Positions 53,823-63,195 of a DNA stretch of 64,000 bases are shown in pieces. The position numbers and the translations under genes were made by a program. The notes under the pieces are model-generated. The model saw nothing but the letters and a program-made list of their open reading frames with translations. It was not told where the DNA came from and made no database searches. The DNA comes from an uncultured Aggregatibacter sp. (GTDB lineage: Bacteria; Pseudomonadota; Gammaproteobacteria; Enterobacterales; Pasteurellaceae), in assembly GCF_901873365.1 (NCBI RefSeq), contig NZ_CABFLM010000060.1:1-64000 (forward strand), written 5' to 3'. Within the stretch, counting starts at the first letter, position 1, and every line of letters starts with the position of its first letter.

Positions 53823-54551
53823 TTATTTTTGTGAATAACCTTCCATCAAGTGCTGCCAATGCTGCCCGTCAAATTGAATATGCATACGTTCCACTTCTTT
53901 GTTAAAGGAGCGTTGTAATCGTTGCAAATTGCCTTCCTTCCAAAAACTTCCCGATTTTTCACTGCACTTATCAAAATCAATGAGCCAAAATTTTGTCTCG
54001 CCTTCCAGTTGTTGGCACAGAATGTTGTGCGCGTTGAGATCGGTGTGGCAAATGTGTAAATCGTGTAATTGACGGATCAATCCGCCGATTTGTCGCCATT
54101 GGGCGGCGGTAAGACGTTGTGTTTGCAAAAGTGCGGTCAGATCTTGGGCATTTTCGATTTTTTCGCTCAGCAAATCGGCTTGATAACAGACTCCCAAGTT
54201 GCCTTTGCGAACCCGAGCTCCAATGGGTTTTGGCACTGGCAGACCTGCCTGATGTAGTTGATTTAACAGGTTAAATTCGGCAATGCTACGGGTGTTTTGT
54301 AGCTGCTGAAAACGGTAACGATCTTTGTTGAACTTACCCCACAATCCACCACGGTAATAATGACGCAGCGCGGTGTTTACACCGAAGAGATCCGCCGTTT
54401 GTAAAAACCATGTGGTGCCGCGCCCTTGCGCCGATCCTAAAATGCGGTTTTGTCGGTGCCAAAAATCGGCGTTAAAAAAGTCTTCCTGATGGGGTTCCGG
54501 GTGTTCAAAATTAAACAGAAAAAAGTCGTTTTTCAGTTGATATTCAAGCAT
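53823..54551 (-). CDS. kdkA: Kdo kinase
   Basis: Phosphorylates the single Kdo residue of Haemophilus-type lipooligosaccharide at the inner membrane. The 242-residue protein shows the small kinase fold: GSAQGRGTTWFLQ, YYRGGLWGKFNKDRYRF (nucleotide loop), the catalytic HTDLNAHNI and metal-binding LIDFDKCSEKSG. I chose the ATG at 54551 (MLEYQLK), which gives the family length. It is divergent from the heptosyltransferase gene, as in Haemophilus. Confidence 0.95.
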   Translation of the reverse strand: MLEYQLKNDFFLFNFEHPEPHQEDFFNADFWHRQNRILGSAQGRGTTWFLQTADLFGVNTALRHYYRGGLWGKFNKDRYRFQQLQNTRSIAEFNLLNQLHQAGLPVPKPIGARVRKGNLGVCYQADLLSEKIENAQDLTALLQTQRLTAAQWRQIGGLIRQLHDLHICHTDLNAHNILCQQLEGETKFWLIDFDKCSEKSGSFWKEGNLQRLQRSFNKEVERMHIQFDGQHWQHLMEGYSQK

Positions 54552-54637
54552 TTTGCGACCTTGAAAATGAGATAGCGGATGGGCGCATTCTACTTTAAAA
54601 TAACGCAATGCCCAAGTTCAGCATCAACGAGAGATCT

Positions 54638-55681
54638 ATGCCGCTTTTCACCCAACCTCCGCAATCCCTTTGTATTTTACGTTTGTCCGCCATTGGCGAT
54701 GTTTGCCATGCGTTGGCGGCGGTGCAACAGATTCAGCGTTATTGGCCAAGCACCCAAATAACATGGGTTATCGGAAAGACGGAAGCGCAGTTGTTTCGTC
54801 ATGTGTCGGGGGTGGAGTTTGTGGTGTATGATAAAAAAAGCGGCTGGCGTGGGTTGTGTCAGTTGTGGCGACAGTTGAAAGATCGTCGATTTGATGCGTT
54901 ATTAAATATGCAAACGGCATTTCGTGCGTCAATTTTATCCCTGGGTATTAAGGCGAAATATCGTATCGGTTTCGGTAAACAGCGGGCGCGCGAAGGGCAG
55001 TGGTTGTTTACCCATCGCAAGATTCAAGACCCGAGCAATCCTCATGTGTTAGACGGCTTTATGGCGTTTGTGGACTATTTGGGTGTGCCTTGCACGGAAC
55101 CGCAATGGGATTTGCCGGTCGCGGAGGAGGATTTGATCACGGCGCGCCAATATATTGATCCCACCCGTAAGAATTTGCTGATTTCCCCTTGTTCCAGTAA
55201 GCCCGAAAAAGACTGGTTAGTGGAACGTTATGCGGAAGTCGCCAATATTGCTCACCAACATAATGTCAACGTGATTTTGTGCAGTTCACCCGCGCCGCGT
55301 GAACTGGCGATGATTGAGCAAATTCAGGGTTTGTGTGACTTTGCTCCAACCAATGCCGCAGGCAAGTTAACGCTTCCACAGCTTGCGGCGTTAATCCGGC
55401 AGGTGGATTTGGTGCTTTCACCGGATTCCGGCCCGGCGCATATTGCAACGACGCAAGGCACGCCGGTTATCGGTTTATATGCTTACCACAATCCGTTGCG
55501 TACCGGCCCTTATCGCAATCTTGCCAATGTGGTGTCGGTGTATGAAAAAAATGTGCAAAAAGAATTTGGCAAACCCTCTGCGCAGTTGCCTTGGGCAACG
55601 AAGTTAAAGGGAAAGCACCTAATGGCGCAAATTGATGTGGCGCAGGTGGTGGAACAGATGAAAACGTGCGGTTTGTTTTAA
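54638..55681 (+). CDS. opsX: lipooligosaccharide heptosyltransferase I (OpsX/WaaC type)
   Basis: Adds the first heptose to Kdo in the LOS inner core. The 347-residue GT9 protein has the start SLCILRLSAIGDVCHALAAV (Rossmann 1), NMQTAFRASILSLGIKAKYRIGFG (in part) and the donor-binding LVLSPDSGPAHIATTQGTP (in part). The ATG at 54638 matches Haemophilus OpsX. Together with gmhA and kdkA this completes much of heptose-Kdo assembly in the window. Confidence 0.93.
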   Translation: MPLFTQPPQSLCILRLSAIGDVCHALAAVQQIQRYWPSTQITWVIGKTEAQLFRHVSGVEFVVYDKKSGWRGLCQLWRQLKDRRFDALLNMQTAFRASILSLGIKAKYRIGFGKQRAREGQWLFTHRKIQDPSNPHVLDGFMAFVDYLGVPCTEPQWDLPVAEEDLITARQYIDPTRKNLLISPCSSKPEKDWLVERYAEVANIAHQHNVNVILCSSPAPRELAMIEQIQGLCDFAPTNAAGKLTLPQLAALIRQVDLVLSPDSGPAHIATTQGTPVIGLYAYHNPLRTGPYRNLANVVSVYEKNVQKEFGKPSAQLPWATKLKGKHLMAQIDVAQVVEQMKTCGLF

Positions 55682-55761
55682 AAGAGAAAAACGCCTTGAT
55701 GTCTGACCGCACTTGCACTGTTGCCATTATTTCATTCATGTCAATTTAATTGGAGTTTGCT

Positions 55762-56424
55762 ATGACCGTATCGCGATCTCATTTATTCGAAATCATTCCA
55801 CCCAAAGCCCCTTTTGCGCCCACTGAATTTAAGTTGGGCTTGTATGTTATCGTGGACAGTTATGAATGGGTTGAACGGCTGATTCACGCTGGGGTGAAAA
55901 CCTTGCAAATTCGTATTAAAGATCGTTCTGCGGAACAAGCAGAAGAGGAAATCGCCCGCTGCATTGCCTTAGCCAAACAACATCAAGTGCGGTTATTTGT
56001 AGATGATTTTTGGCCGTTGGCAATTAAGTATCAGGCTTATGGCGTCCATCTTGGGCAGGAGGATCTACTTACCGCCGATTTAAACGCCATCCAACAAGCG
56101 GGGCTACGTCTCGGTGCTTCCACCCACAACCAAGAAGAAGTCGATCTGGTGTTACCGTTGCGCCCTTCCTATGTTGCCCTCGGACATATTTTCCCGACGC
56201 AAACCAAAGAGATGCCTTCAGCGCCTCAGGGCGTTGCCAATTTAGCCGCACAGGTAAAAAACTTAGGTAAAATGCCGACTGTTGCAATCGGTGGTATTAG
56301 TGCCTCACATTTCCCCGATATTTTAGCTACAGGAGTCGGCAGCATTGCCGTGATTTCCGCCGTAACCAAGGCTCAAGACTGGCAAAGTGCGGTGAAAAAC
56401 TTACTGCAATATTTTGCCGAATGA
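55762..56424 (+). CDS. thiE: thiamine-phosphate synthase
   Basis: Joins HMP-pyrophosphate and thiazole phosphate to form thiamine phosphate. The 220-residue TIM-barrel protein shows VKTLQIRIKDR (phosphate site), LFVDDFWPLA, GVHLGQEDL, the active-site motif YVALGHIFPTQTKEMPSAPQG (core GHIFPTQTK) and VAIGGISASHF. Start ATG at 55762 follows GGAG. It is alone, without thiM or thiD next to it. Confidence 0.94.
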   Translation: MTVSRSHLFEIIPPKAPFAPTEFKLGLYVIVDSYEWVERLIHAGVKTLQIRIKDRSAEQAEEEIARCIALAKQHQVRLFVDDFWPLAIKYQAYGVHLGQEDLLTADLNAIQQAGLRLGASTHNQEEVDLVLPLRPSYVALGHIFPTQTKEMPSAPQGVANLAAQVKNLGKMPTVAIGGISASHFPDILATGVGSIAVISAVTKAQDWQSAVKNLLQYFAE

Positions 56425-56540
56425 CGAGACATTTTCGTTCAAATTCATGGCGCACTATCTCGAAAAATTCATCTTAAAATTGAACCGCACTTCAGACGCC
56501 GGAAAACATAGAGCAAAATCAAATTGTCTGTAGTTTTTGC

Positions 56541-56569
56541 AAGACAAAGGAACAAAATAGCTTTATGAT
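56541..56569 (+). promoter_or_regulatory. possible eno promoter
   Basis: AAGACA (56541-56546), 17-bp spacer, TATGAT (56564-56569), about 57 bases before the eno ATG. The -10 is good and the -35 matches 4 of 6. Confidence 0.4.
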
Positions 56570-56625
56570 ACCGACATTTTTAGAGCAAACTAACCCGTTT
56601 TAATTAACTTAATGAGGAAAATAAA

Positions 56626-57936
56626 ATGGCAAAAATCGTTAAAGTCATTGGTCGCGAAATTATCGACTCTCGTGGTAACCCAACAGTGGAAGCCGAAGTG
56701 CATCTAGAAGGCGGATTCGTCGGTCTTGCTGCGGCGCCATCAGGTGCATCTACCGGTTCTCGCGAAGCCTTAGAATTACGTGACGGCGACAAATCCCGCT
56801 TCTTAGGTAAAGGCGTATTAAAAGCAGTTGCCGCAGTAAACGGCCCGATTGCTGAAGCCATTCTTGGCAAAGATGCCTCTAACCAAGCTGAAATCGACCA
56901 AATCATGATCGATTTAGACGGTACTGAAAACAAATCTAACTTCGGTGCAAACGCCATCTTAGCGGTATCTTTAGCAACCGCGAAAGCCGCTGCAGCATCT
57001 AAAGGTTTACCTCTTTACGCTTACATTGCAGAACTTAACGGCACGCCAGGCGTTTACTCTATGCCATTACCAATGATGAACATCATCAACGGTGGTGAGC
57101 ACGCCGATAACAACGTTGATATCCAAGAGTTCATGATTCAACCGGTTGGTGCGAAAACATTACGTGAAGCACTTCGTATCGGTGCTGAAGTGTTCCACAA
57201 CTTAGCGAAAGTATTAAAATCTAAAGGCATGAGCACCGCTGTAGGTGACGAAGGTGGTTTCGCACCAAACTTAGCCTCTAACGCTGACGCGTTAGCCTGT
57301 ATCAAAGAAGCGGTAGAAAAAGCAGGTTATGTATTAGGTAAAGACGTGACTTTAGCCATGGACTGCGCATCTTCTGAGTTCTACAACAAAGAAACCGGTA
57401 AATACGAAATGAAAGGCGAAGGCCGTTCATTCACTTCTCAAGAGTTCACACACTATCTTGAAGAATTAACCAAACAATACCCAATCGTGTCTATCGAAGA
57501 CGGTCAAGATGAATCTGACTGGGAAGGCTTCGCATACCAAACTAAAGTGTTAGGCGATCGCGTTCAATTAGTGGGTGACGACTTATTCGTAACCAACACC
57601 AAAATCTTAAAAGAAGGTATCGAAAAAGGTATCGCAAACTCCATCTTAATCAAGTTCAACCAAATCGGTTCTTTAACTGAAACTTTAGCCGCAATCAAAA
57701 TGGCTAAAGATGCAGGTTACACAGCGGTTATCTCTCACCGTTCAGGCGAAACCGAAGATGCGACTATCGCTGACTTAGCGGTGGGTACTGCAGCAGGTCA
57801 AATCAAAACCGGTTCTATGAGTCGTTCTGACCGTATTGCGAAATACAACCAATTAATCCGTATCGAAGAAGCATTAGAACGCGCTGGCACACCGGCACCG
57901 TTCTTAGGTTTAAAAGCGGTTAAAGGTCAAGCGTAA
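56626..57936 (+). CDS. eno: enolase
   Basis: Dehydrates 2-phosphoglycerate to phosphoenolpyruvate; also part of the RNA degradosome in related species. The 436-residue protein has IDSRGNPTVEAEV, the metal ligands in AMDCASSEF, IEDGQDESDW and GDDLFVTN, and the signature ILIKFNQIGSLTET with catalytic Lys. Synonymous codon use is strongly biased (many TTA, GGT, AAC, GAA), as expected for a highly expressed gene, and no uptake sequence falls inside it. Confidence 0.98.
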   Translation: MAKIVKVIGREIIDSRGNPTVEAEVHLEGGFVGLAAAPSGASTGSREALELRDGDKSRFLGKGVLKAVAAVNGPIAEAILGKDASNQAEIDQIMIDLDGTENKSNFGANAILAVSLATAKAAAASKGLPLYAYIAELNGTPGVYSMPLPMMNIINGGEHADNNVDIQEFMIQPVGAKTLREALRIGAEVFHNLAKVLKSKGMSTAVGDEGGFAPNLASNADALACIKEAVEKAGYVLGKDVTLAMDCASSEFYNKETGKYEMKGEGRSFTSQEFTHYLEELTKQYPIVSIEDGQDESDWEGFAYQTKVLGDRVQLVGDDLFVTNTKILKEGIEKGIANSILIKFNQIGSLTETLAAIKMAKDAGYTAVISHRSGETEDATIADLAVGTAAGQIKTGSMSRSDRIAKYNQLIRIEEALERAGTPAPFLGLKAVKGQA

Positions 57937-57988
57937 TTGCATAGGTGCGGCGAAAATAGGCGTAAAAGCCACCGCTCTTTAATGTTTC

Positions 57989-58026
57989 AAGCTGAGTTCG
58001 ACTAAAGTTGAACTCAGCTTTTTTAT
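57989..58026 (+). terminator. terminator of eno
   Basis: AAGCTGAGTTC-GACTAAAGTT-GAACTCAGCTT followed by TTTT. Long perfect stem, located 52 bases after the eno stop, between convergent eno and ileS. Confidence 0.92.
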
Positions 58027-58119
58027 GCGACTAAAAAAGGATAAGCCTATTGACTTATCCTTGCTTTATTTTGACTGGCACATTGACCGAGGTAAATCGG
58101 CCAATGAGAAAAGAGCGCC

Positions 58120-60942
58120 TTAAGCGAAACGTCTGACTTCGCCATTGCCTGCAACGTTTTCTACGCAACGAGGGCAAAGTGTCGGATGTTCCGGATTCAC
58201 ACCGATTTTGTCAGAATAATGCCAACAACGTGGACATTTTTCACCGTGAGAACGGGTAACGCTTACTGCAATCCCCTCTAACTCGCCATCAGCTACATCT
58301 GCCGGTTTATCTGCCAATGCTTTCACTTCCGCTTTTGAGGTAATCAACACGAAACGTAATTCATCGCCTAATTGTTCCAACAAGGTACGATATTCATCGT
58401 TAGCGTAAACGGTGACTTCCGCTTCCAAACCGCCACCGATCACTTTATCGTTACGGGCGATTTCTAATACGCGGTTTACTTCTGAACGTACTTTAATCAA
58501 TTGTTGCCAGTAAGCATCGTCTAATTTTTCATTCGCGCCTAACCCGAATAAGCCTTCGTAGAATTCTTCCGTGAAGACAAATTCTGCACGTGTCGTCGCC
58601 GTTTGTGGCAAGTAACCCCAAACTTCATCCGCCGTAAAGGAAAGAATTGGTGCCATCCAACGTACCAACGCCTCTGCAATGTGCCATAATGCGGTTTGGC
58701 AGCTACGACGCGCAAGGCTGTCCGCTTTGGTGGTGTATTGACGGTCTTTGATAATATCAAGGTAGAACGAGCCCATTTCCACAGAACAGAAACGCATTAA
58801 GCGTTGCACTACGGCATGGAATTGATAGTTATCATAAGCGTCTTTAATTTCTTTTTGAGCATCTAAGGCACAAGCTACCGCCCAACGATCCAAGCTAATC
58901 ATGTCTTCCGGTTTAACGGCATCACGTTGTGGGTCAAAACCGTTTAAGTTTGCTAACAAGAAACGTGCCGTGTTACGAATACGACGATAGCTGTCCGCTG
59001 CACGTTTTAAGATCTCATCAGAAACGGTCATTTCACCAGTATAGTCAGTAGAGGCTACCCATAAACGTAAAATGTCGCCACCGAATTTATCCATCACTTC
59101 TTGTGGTGTCACGATGTTACCGATAGATTTTGACATCTTACGGCCTTGACCATCCACCGTGAAGCCATGGGTTAATACTTGTTTATATGGTGCTTTGTTA
59201 TCTGTTGCAGTTGAAAGCATTAAAGAAGACATAAACCAACCACGGTGTTGGTCAGAACCTTCCAAATACATATCGATATCTTGACCGTTAAATTCAGGAC
59301 GATTCGCCACCACAGAAGAATAGGTTGATCCTGAGTCGAACCATACGTCAAGGGTATCCGGCACTTTGCGATAGGTTTCTGCATCTGCACCTAATAATTC
59401 TTTTTCGTCTAAATCCCACCATGCTTGAATACCGGCTTTCTCTACGCGTTTAGCCACTTCTTCAAGTAATTCTAAGGTGCGTGGATGAAGTTCTTCGGTT
59501 TCTTTGTGCACGAATAAGGTCATCGGCACGCCCCAAGTACGTTGACGGGAAATACACCAGTCCGGGCGGTTTTCCACCATTTTTTCGATACGCGCTTGAC
59601 CCCAATCCGGAATCCAGCGCACTTGTTTGATTTCACCTAAGGCTTGTTGGCGTAAACCTTGCGTTTCCATGCCAATAAACCATTGTGGTGTTGCACGGAA
59701 AATAATCGGGGTTTTATGGCGCCAACAGTGTGGGTAGCTGTGTTTGATTTTCTCAACTTTTAATAAGTTGCCCACTTCTTGCAATTTTTCAACAACCAAT
59801 GGATTCGCTTCAAATACGCCTTTACCTGCGAAGAATTCAGCGGTTGAAATAAATTTACCGTCATTAGATACAAGACCCGCCATTGGTAAATTATATTTTT
59901 GTCCTACAATAAAGTCGTCCAAACCATGATCCGGTGCAGTGTGTACTAAACCTGTACCGCCATCGGTAGTCACGTGATCGCCTAAAATCACCGGCACAGT
60001 GAAATCATAGAACGGATGGTTAAAGCGTGCTAACTCAAGCGCTTGACCTTTTACTGCCCCTAAAATTTCAACGTGTTCTACACCCACGGTTTTCACCACA
60101 GATTCCACTAATTCAGCGGCTAAGATCACACGCTCATCACCAAGTTGGACTAAGTTGTATTCTAAGTCTGCATTTACTGCAATCGCACGGTTAGATGGCA
60201 TTGTCCAAGGTGTGGTGGTCCAAATCACCGCAGATAATTTGCCATGGCCTTTGCCAACTGCGTTAAATTTCTCTTCAATTTCAACCGCACTTACCGCCGG
60301 GAAACGCACATAAATAGACGGAGAAACTTTGTCTTCGTATTCCACTTCCGCTTCAGCCAAAGAAGAACCGCAATCCAAACACCAGTGCACCGGTTTGGAT
60401 CCTTTGTATAAGTGGCCGTTAGCAATCACTTTACCAAGGGTACGAATGATGTTTGCTTCAGTGTTGAAGTTCATCGTCAAATAAGGGTTATCCCAATCGC
60501 CCAACACACCTAAACGGATAAAGTCTTTTTTCTGACCTTCCACTTGTTCCGTAGCATATTCGCGGCATTTTTGACGGAATTCCGCCGCAGAAATTTTCTC
60601 GTTTGGTTTTCCCACTAAGCCTTCTACTTTCAATTCAATCGGCAAGCCGTGGCAGTCCCAACCCGGAATATAAGGTGAGTCAAAACCTAATGCGGTTTTG
60701 GATTTAACAATAATATCTTTCAGAATTTTATTCACCGCATGACCGATATGAATGTTGCCGTTCGCATACGGAGGACCATCATGCAAAATAAAGGATTTTT
60801 TACCTTTTGAAGCTTCACGAATTTTTTGATAGAGATTTTTCTCATACCAGTTTTTTAACATCACAGGCTCACGCTTGGCTAAATCGCCACGCATCGGAAA
60901 GCCCGTTTCAGGGAGGTTAAGGGTATTTTTATAATCAGTCAT
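58120..60942 (-). CDS. ileS: isoleucyl-tRNA synthetase
   Basis: Class Ia synthetase with editing domain. The 940-residue protein has HIGH at 65-68, a CP1 editing domain (WTTTPWTMPSNRAI), KMSKS (GRKMSKSIGN) and a C-terminal zinc finger (CPRCWHY and LCPRCVEN). Follows ribF by 39 bases on the minus strand. lspA, which follows ileS in many gamma-proteobacteria, is absent here because eno converges from the other side. Confidence 0.98.
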   Translation of the reverse strand: MTDYKNTLNLPETGFPMRGDLAKREPVMLKNWYEKNLYQKIREASKGKKSFILHDGPPYANGNIHIGHAVNKILKDIIVKSKTALGFDSPYIPGWDCHGLPIELKVEGLVGKPNEKISAAEFRQKCREYATEQVEGQKKDFIRLGVLGDWDNPYLTMNFNTEANIIRTLGKVIANGHLYKGSKPVHWCLDCGSSLAEAEVEYEDKVSPSIYVRFPAVSAVEIEEKFNAVGKGHGKLSAVIWTTTPWTMPSNRAIAVNADLEYNLVQLGDERVILAAELVESVVKTVGVEHVEILGAVKGQALELARFNHPFYDFTVPVILGDHVTTDGGTGLVHTAPDHGLDDFIVGQKYNLPMAGLVSNDGKFISTAEFFAGKGVFEANPLVVEKLQEVGNLLKVEKIKHSYPHCWRHKTPIIFRATPQWFIGMETQGLRQQALGEIKQVRWIPDWGQARIEKMVENRPDWCISRQRTWGVPMTLFVHKETEELHPRTLELLEEVAKRVEKAGIQAWWDLDEKELLGADAETYRKVPDTLDVWFDSGSTYSSVVANRPEFNGQDIDMYLEGSDQHRGWFMSSLMLSTATDNKAPYKQVLTHGFTVDGQGRKMSKSIGNIVTPQEVMDKFGGDILRLWVASTDYTGEMTVSDEILKRAADSYRRIRNTARFLLANLNGFDPQRDAVKPEDMISLDRWAVACALDAQKEIKDAYDNYQFHAVVQRLMRFCSVEMGSFYLDIIKDRQYTTKADSLARRSCQTALWHIAEALVRWMAPILSFTADEVWGYLPQTATTRAEFVFTEEFYEGLFGLGANEKLDDAYWQQLIKVRSEVNRVLEIARNDKVIGGGLEAEVTVYANDEYRTLLEQLGDELRFVLITSKAEVKALADKPADVADGELEGIAVSVTRSHGEKCPRCWHYSDKIGVNPEHPTLCPRCVENVAGNGEVRRFA

Positions 60943-60981
60943 TTTATATTCCAGTGTTATGTAAAAATTAAAATTTGTGTT

Positions 60982-61920
60982 CTATAAAGTGCGGTCAGTT
61001 TTGAAAACGTTTTTTGCCGTTTCTACATCCTTCGCAATTTGTGCTTTTAAATCGTCAAAAGAGGGAAATTTCATTTCATTGCGGATTTTATGGCAGAGTT
61101 CTACATCCAACCATTGGCCATAAAGATCGCCTTGAAAATCAAATAAATGCGCTTCTAATAATTGATTCACACCGTTGATAGTCGGACGGGTGCCGATATT
61201 CGCGACCCCATTAAAAAACGCGCCGGATTTTAACCGCACTTTGACGGCATACACGCCTTTGACCGGATTCACCTGACGATGCAAGCGAATATTCGCGGTA
61301 GGAAAGCCGATGGTGCGACCAAGCTGATTGCCATGAATCACGCGGCCTAAAATACGATAAGGACGCCCAAGTAATTTTTCCGCTAACGTTAAATCATCAT
61401 TGGCTAACGCTTCGCGAATCGCTGTACTACTGATTCGCAACTCATCTAAGCAAAAGCTACGGCTGTCTTCAACAGTAAAACCAAACTGTTCGCCGGCTTG
61501 CTGCAACAGTGCAAAATTACCTTGGCGCTTGACACCGAATTTAAAATCATCACCAATGCTTAAAAATTTCACATTTAATTTGCGCACCAGCCAATCTTCA
61601 ATAAATTGTTGCGCGGGCAAATTGGCAAAAGTGCGGTCGAATTTTGCGATGATAACCACATCCACACCGGCTTGTTTAAGATAATACAATTTATCGCGTA
61701 AACGCATAAGGCGAGCGGGGGCTTTGTCACCGAGAAAATACTCTCTTGGTTGCGGTTCAAATAACATCACCGCCATCGGCAAATTCAGTTCGTTGGCTTT
61801 TTGGCGTAAGTGGCGCAAAATCGCCTGATGGCCTAAATGTACCCCGTCAAAATTGCCGATGGTCAGAACACAACTCGACAAACATTGCGATACATTAGAG
61901 CGCCCACGAATTAATTGCAT
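60982..61920 (-). CDS. ribF: bifunctional riboflavin kinase/FAD synthetase
   Basis: Makes FMN then FAD from riboflavin. The 312-residue protein has an N-terminal nucleotidyltransferase domain (IGNFDGVHLGHQAIL) with ISSTAIREAL, and a C-terminal kinase domain (GRTIGFPTANI, GVYAVKV, GTRPTING). Three uptake sequences lie in or next to it. Operon with ileS. Confidence 0.97.
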   Translation of the reverse strand: MQLIRGRSNVSQCLSSCVLTIGNFDGVHLGHQAILRHLRQKANELNLPMAVMLFEPQPREYFLGDKAPARLMRLRDKLYYLKQAGVDVVIIAKFDRTFANLPAQQFIEDWLVRKLNVKFLSIGDDFKFGVKRQGNFALLQQAGEQFGFTVEDSRSFCLDELRISSTAIREALANDDLTLAEKLLGRPYRILGRVIHGNQLGRTIGFPTANIRLHRQVNPVKGVYAVKVRLKSGAFFNGVANIGTRPTINGVNQLLEAHLFDFQGDLYGQWLDVELCHKIRNEMKFPSFDDLKAQIAKDVETAKNVFKTDRTL

Positions 61921-62088
61921 GATATTGCCTGTGAAAATTTAAGATCAATTTTTTCATTATAACGACAAATGCCCACTTCGGAAAGCAAATCATAGACGGC
62001 TACATTGAACCCTAAAAAGGAGGTTATTATTGAGCAATAGGCTAAATTTGATTACAATTCGTTAATTTTTTTATATCAGGAGGACGGG

Positions 62089-62667
62089 ATGTATTTTGAC
62101 CAAATTAAAGCTGAATTAGATGAGGCCGCAATCGTATTAAATGCGTTTTTATCAGATGAAAAAAATATTCAGGCGGTGCAACAGGCGGCATTGTTAATTG
62201 CCGATCGCTTTAAACAGGGCGGAAAGGTAATTTCTTGTGGTAACGGCGGTTCTCATTGTGATGCTATGCATTTTGCTGAAGAACTCACCGGACGTTACCG
62301 CGCAAATCGCCCGGGGTATCCTGCCATTGCCATTTCGGATGTCAGCCACTTAAGTTGTGTAGGTAACGATTTTGGTTATGAATATGTGTTTTCCCGTTAT
62401 ATTGAGGCAGTCGGTCAACAAGGCGATGTGTTATTTGCACTTTCGACTTCGGGCAATTCCGTGAATATTTTAAATGCCATTCAGGTTGCCAAAGAAAAAG
62501 GCATGAAGGTGATTGTGCTAACAGGCAAAGATGGCGGAAAAATGGCGGGCTTAGCCGATGTGGAAGTTCGCGTGCCACATTTTGGTTATGCCGATCGGAT
62601 TCAAGAAGTGCATATTAAAGTGATTCATATTTTGATTATGTTGATTGAATTTGAAATGAAAAAATAG
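62089..62667 (+). CDS. gmhA: phosphoheptose isomerase
   Basis: Converts sedoheptulose-7-phosphate to D-glycero-D-manno-heptose-7-phosphate, the first step to LOS heptose. The 192-residue SIS-domain protein shows SCGNGGSHCDAMHFAEELTGRY (core NGGSHCDAMHFAEE), ALSTSGNSVNIL and the C-terminal HIKVIHILIMLIE. AGGAGG precedes the ATG. It is transcribed alone. Confidence 0.97.
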   Translation: MYFDQIKAELDEAAIVLNAFLSDEKNIQAVQQAALLIADRFKQGGKVISCGNGGSHCDAMHFAEELTGRYRANRPGYPAIAISDVSHLSCVGNDFGYEYVFSRYIEAVGQQGDVLFALSTSGNSVNILNAIQVAKEKGMKVIVLTGKDGGKMAGLADVEVRVPHFGYADRIQEVHIKVIHILIMLIEFEMKK

Positions 62668-62742
62668 ATTTCATTGAAATTATCTGCGTAACTCAAGGGT
62701 AAAACTTCATTTATTCAGACGTAGATATTTATGAATCAGACT

Positions 62743-62780
62743 AAAAAAAGAAGATGGTTTGGAAACCATCTTCTTTTTTA
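62743..62780. terminator. bidirectional terminator after gmhA
   Basis: AAAAAGAAGATGGTTT-GG-AAACCATCTTCTTTTTT is a perfect long stem with A and T tails on both sides. Confidence 0.9.
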
Positions 62781-62934
62781 TTATAGCCAGCCAAAGTCTG
62801 GCTATAAAAACCATACGCTATGCGTATGGAACCAAATAGCTTAAGCGATGAACATAAAAAATCCTCGCTATATAATGAATAAGGCTGACAACCAAAATTC
62901 AACATATAGGAGGATTATTTACCCCTCGTAGCGT

Positions 62935-63021
62935 GCATCTTGATGCACGACCGAATCACGCACGGAACGTTATTTAACCCTTTTGGGCATTCACGATTTC
63001 GTGCAACAAGTTGCACGCTAC
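62935..63021. repeat. paired-palindrome repeat, third copy (inverted)
   Basis: It reads GTAGCGTGCATCTTGATGCACG, then a central segment with the matching ACGTTATTTAA, then TCGTGCAACAAGTTGCACGCTAC. The two palindromes are those of the 5791-5947 cluster in the opposite order, which is expected of an inverted and diverged copy. It lies within the IS remnant. Confidence 0.85.
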
Positions 63022-63036
63022 AATTCACTAAAATAG

Positions 63037-63195
63037 AGATATGAAAATAGACATTTCCGAGCGAAAGGATTTTTTGTCAGCACAGTGAGCTTAAATACAA
63101 AAGTTGTGGAGGACTATACAAGGAATCAAGAAAAAGAAGACATGGTTCAAGATAATTTATCAATGAAAGAACATATTGACCCCTTTAAGTGGTAG
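63037..63195 (+). pseudogene. tnpA: IS200/IS605 transposase tnpA, C-terminal fragment
   Basis: The open frame from 63037 to TAG at 63195 encodes about 52 residues including RHFRAKGFFVSTVSLN and VEDYTRNQEKEDM...MKEHIDPFKW. These match the end of Y1 (HUH) transposases of IS200/IS605: the RHFWARGYFVSTV strand and the helix holding the catalytic Tyr (here in EDYTRNQ). The N-terminal HUH part is missing, so it is inactive. There is no start codon with a ribosome site. Confidence 0.75.

Larger units (their letters stand above)
207..61637. repeat. dispersed Hin-type DNA uptake signal sequences (about 61 copies)
   Basis: Exact AAGTGCGGT or ACCGCACTT cores, found by eye, begin at: 207, 988, 1288, 2476, 2551, 2843, 4438, 4632, 7132, 7442, 8888, 10146, 10429, 10544, 12672, 13403, 19006, 20607, 22340, 22746, 23107, 23220, 23729, 24029, 25641, 26480, 26516, 28860, 29282, 30025, 34314, 35926, 36763, 40114, 40291, 41250, 41810, 42620, 44224, 45565, 45932, 46511, 46679, 47920, 48133, 49025, 50830, 51088, 51107, 51125, 52167, 53475, 54129, 55706, 55985, 56385, 56484, 60284, 60987, 61233, 61629. 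They mark DNA for self-uptake during transformation. A few may be missed. Confidence 0.95.
62668..63036. other. intergenic remnant of an IS200/IS605 left end with repeats
   Basis: After the gmhA terminator there are three palindromes: TATAGCCAGCC/TCTGGCTATA (62783-62806), CCATACGCTATGCGTATGG (62811-62829), and AATCCTCGCTATAT (about 62859-62872) against ATATAGGAGGATT (about 62905-62917). The last would pair with an AGGAGG ribosome site, as in IS200-type leaders that hide tnpA translation. The expected tnpA start is replaced by the paired-palindrome repeat (62935-63021). No gene is present. Confidence 0.55.
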
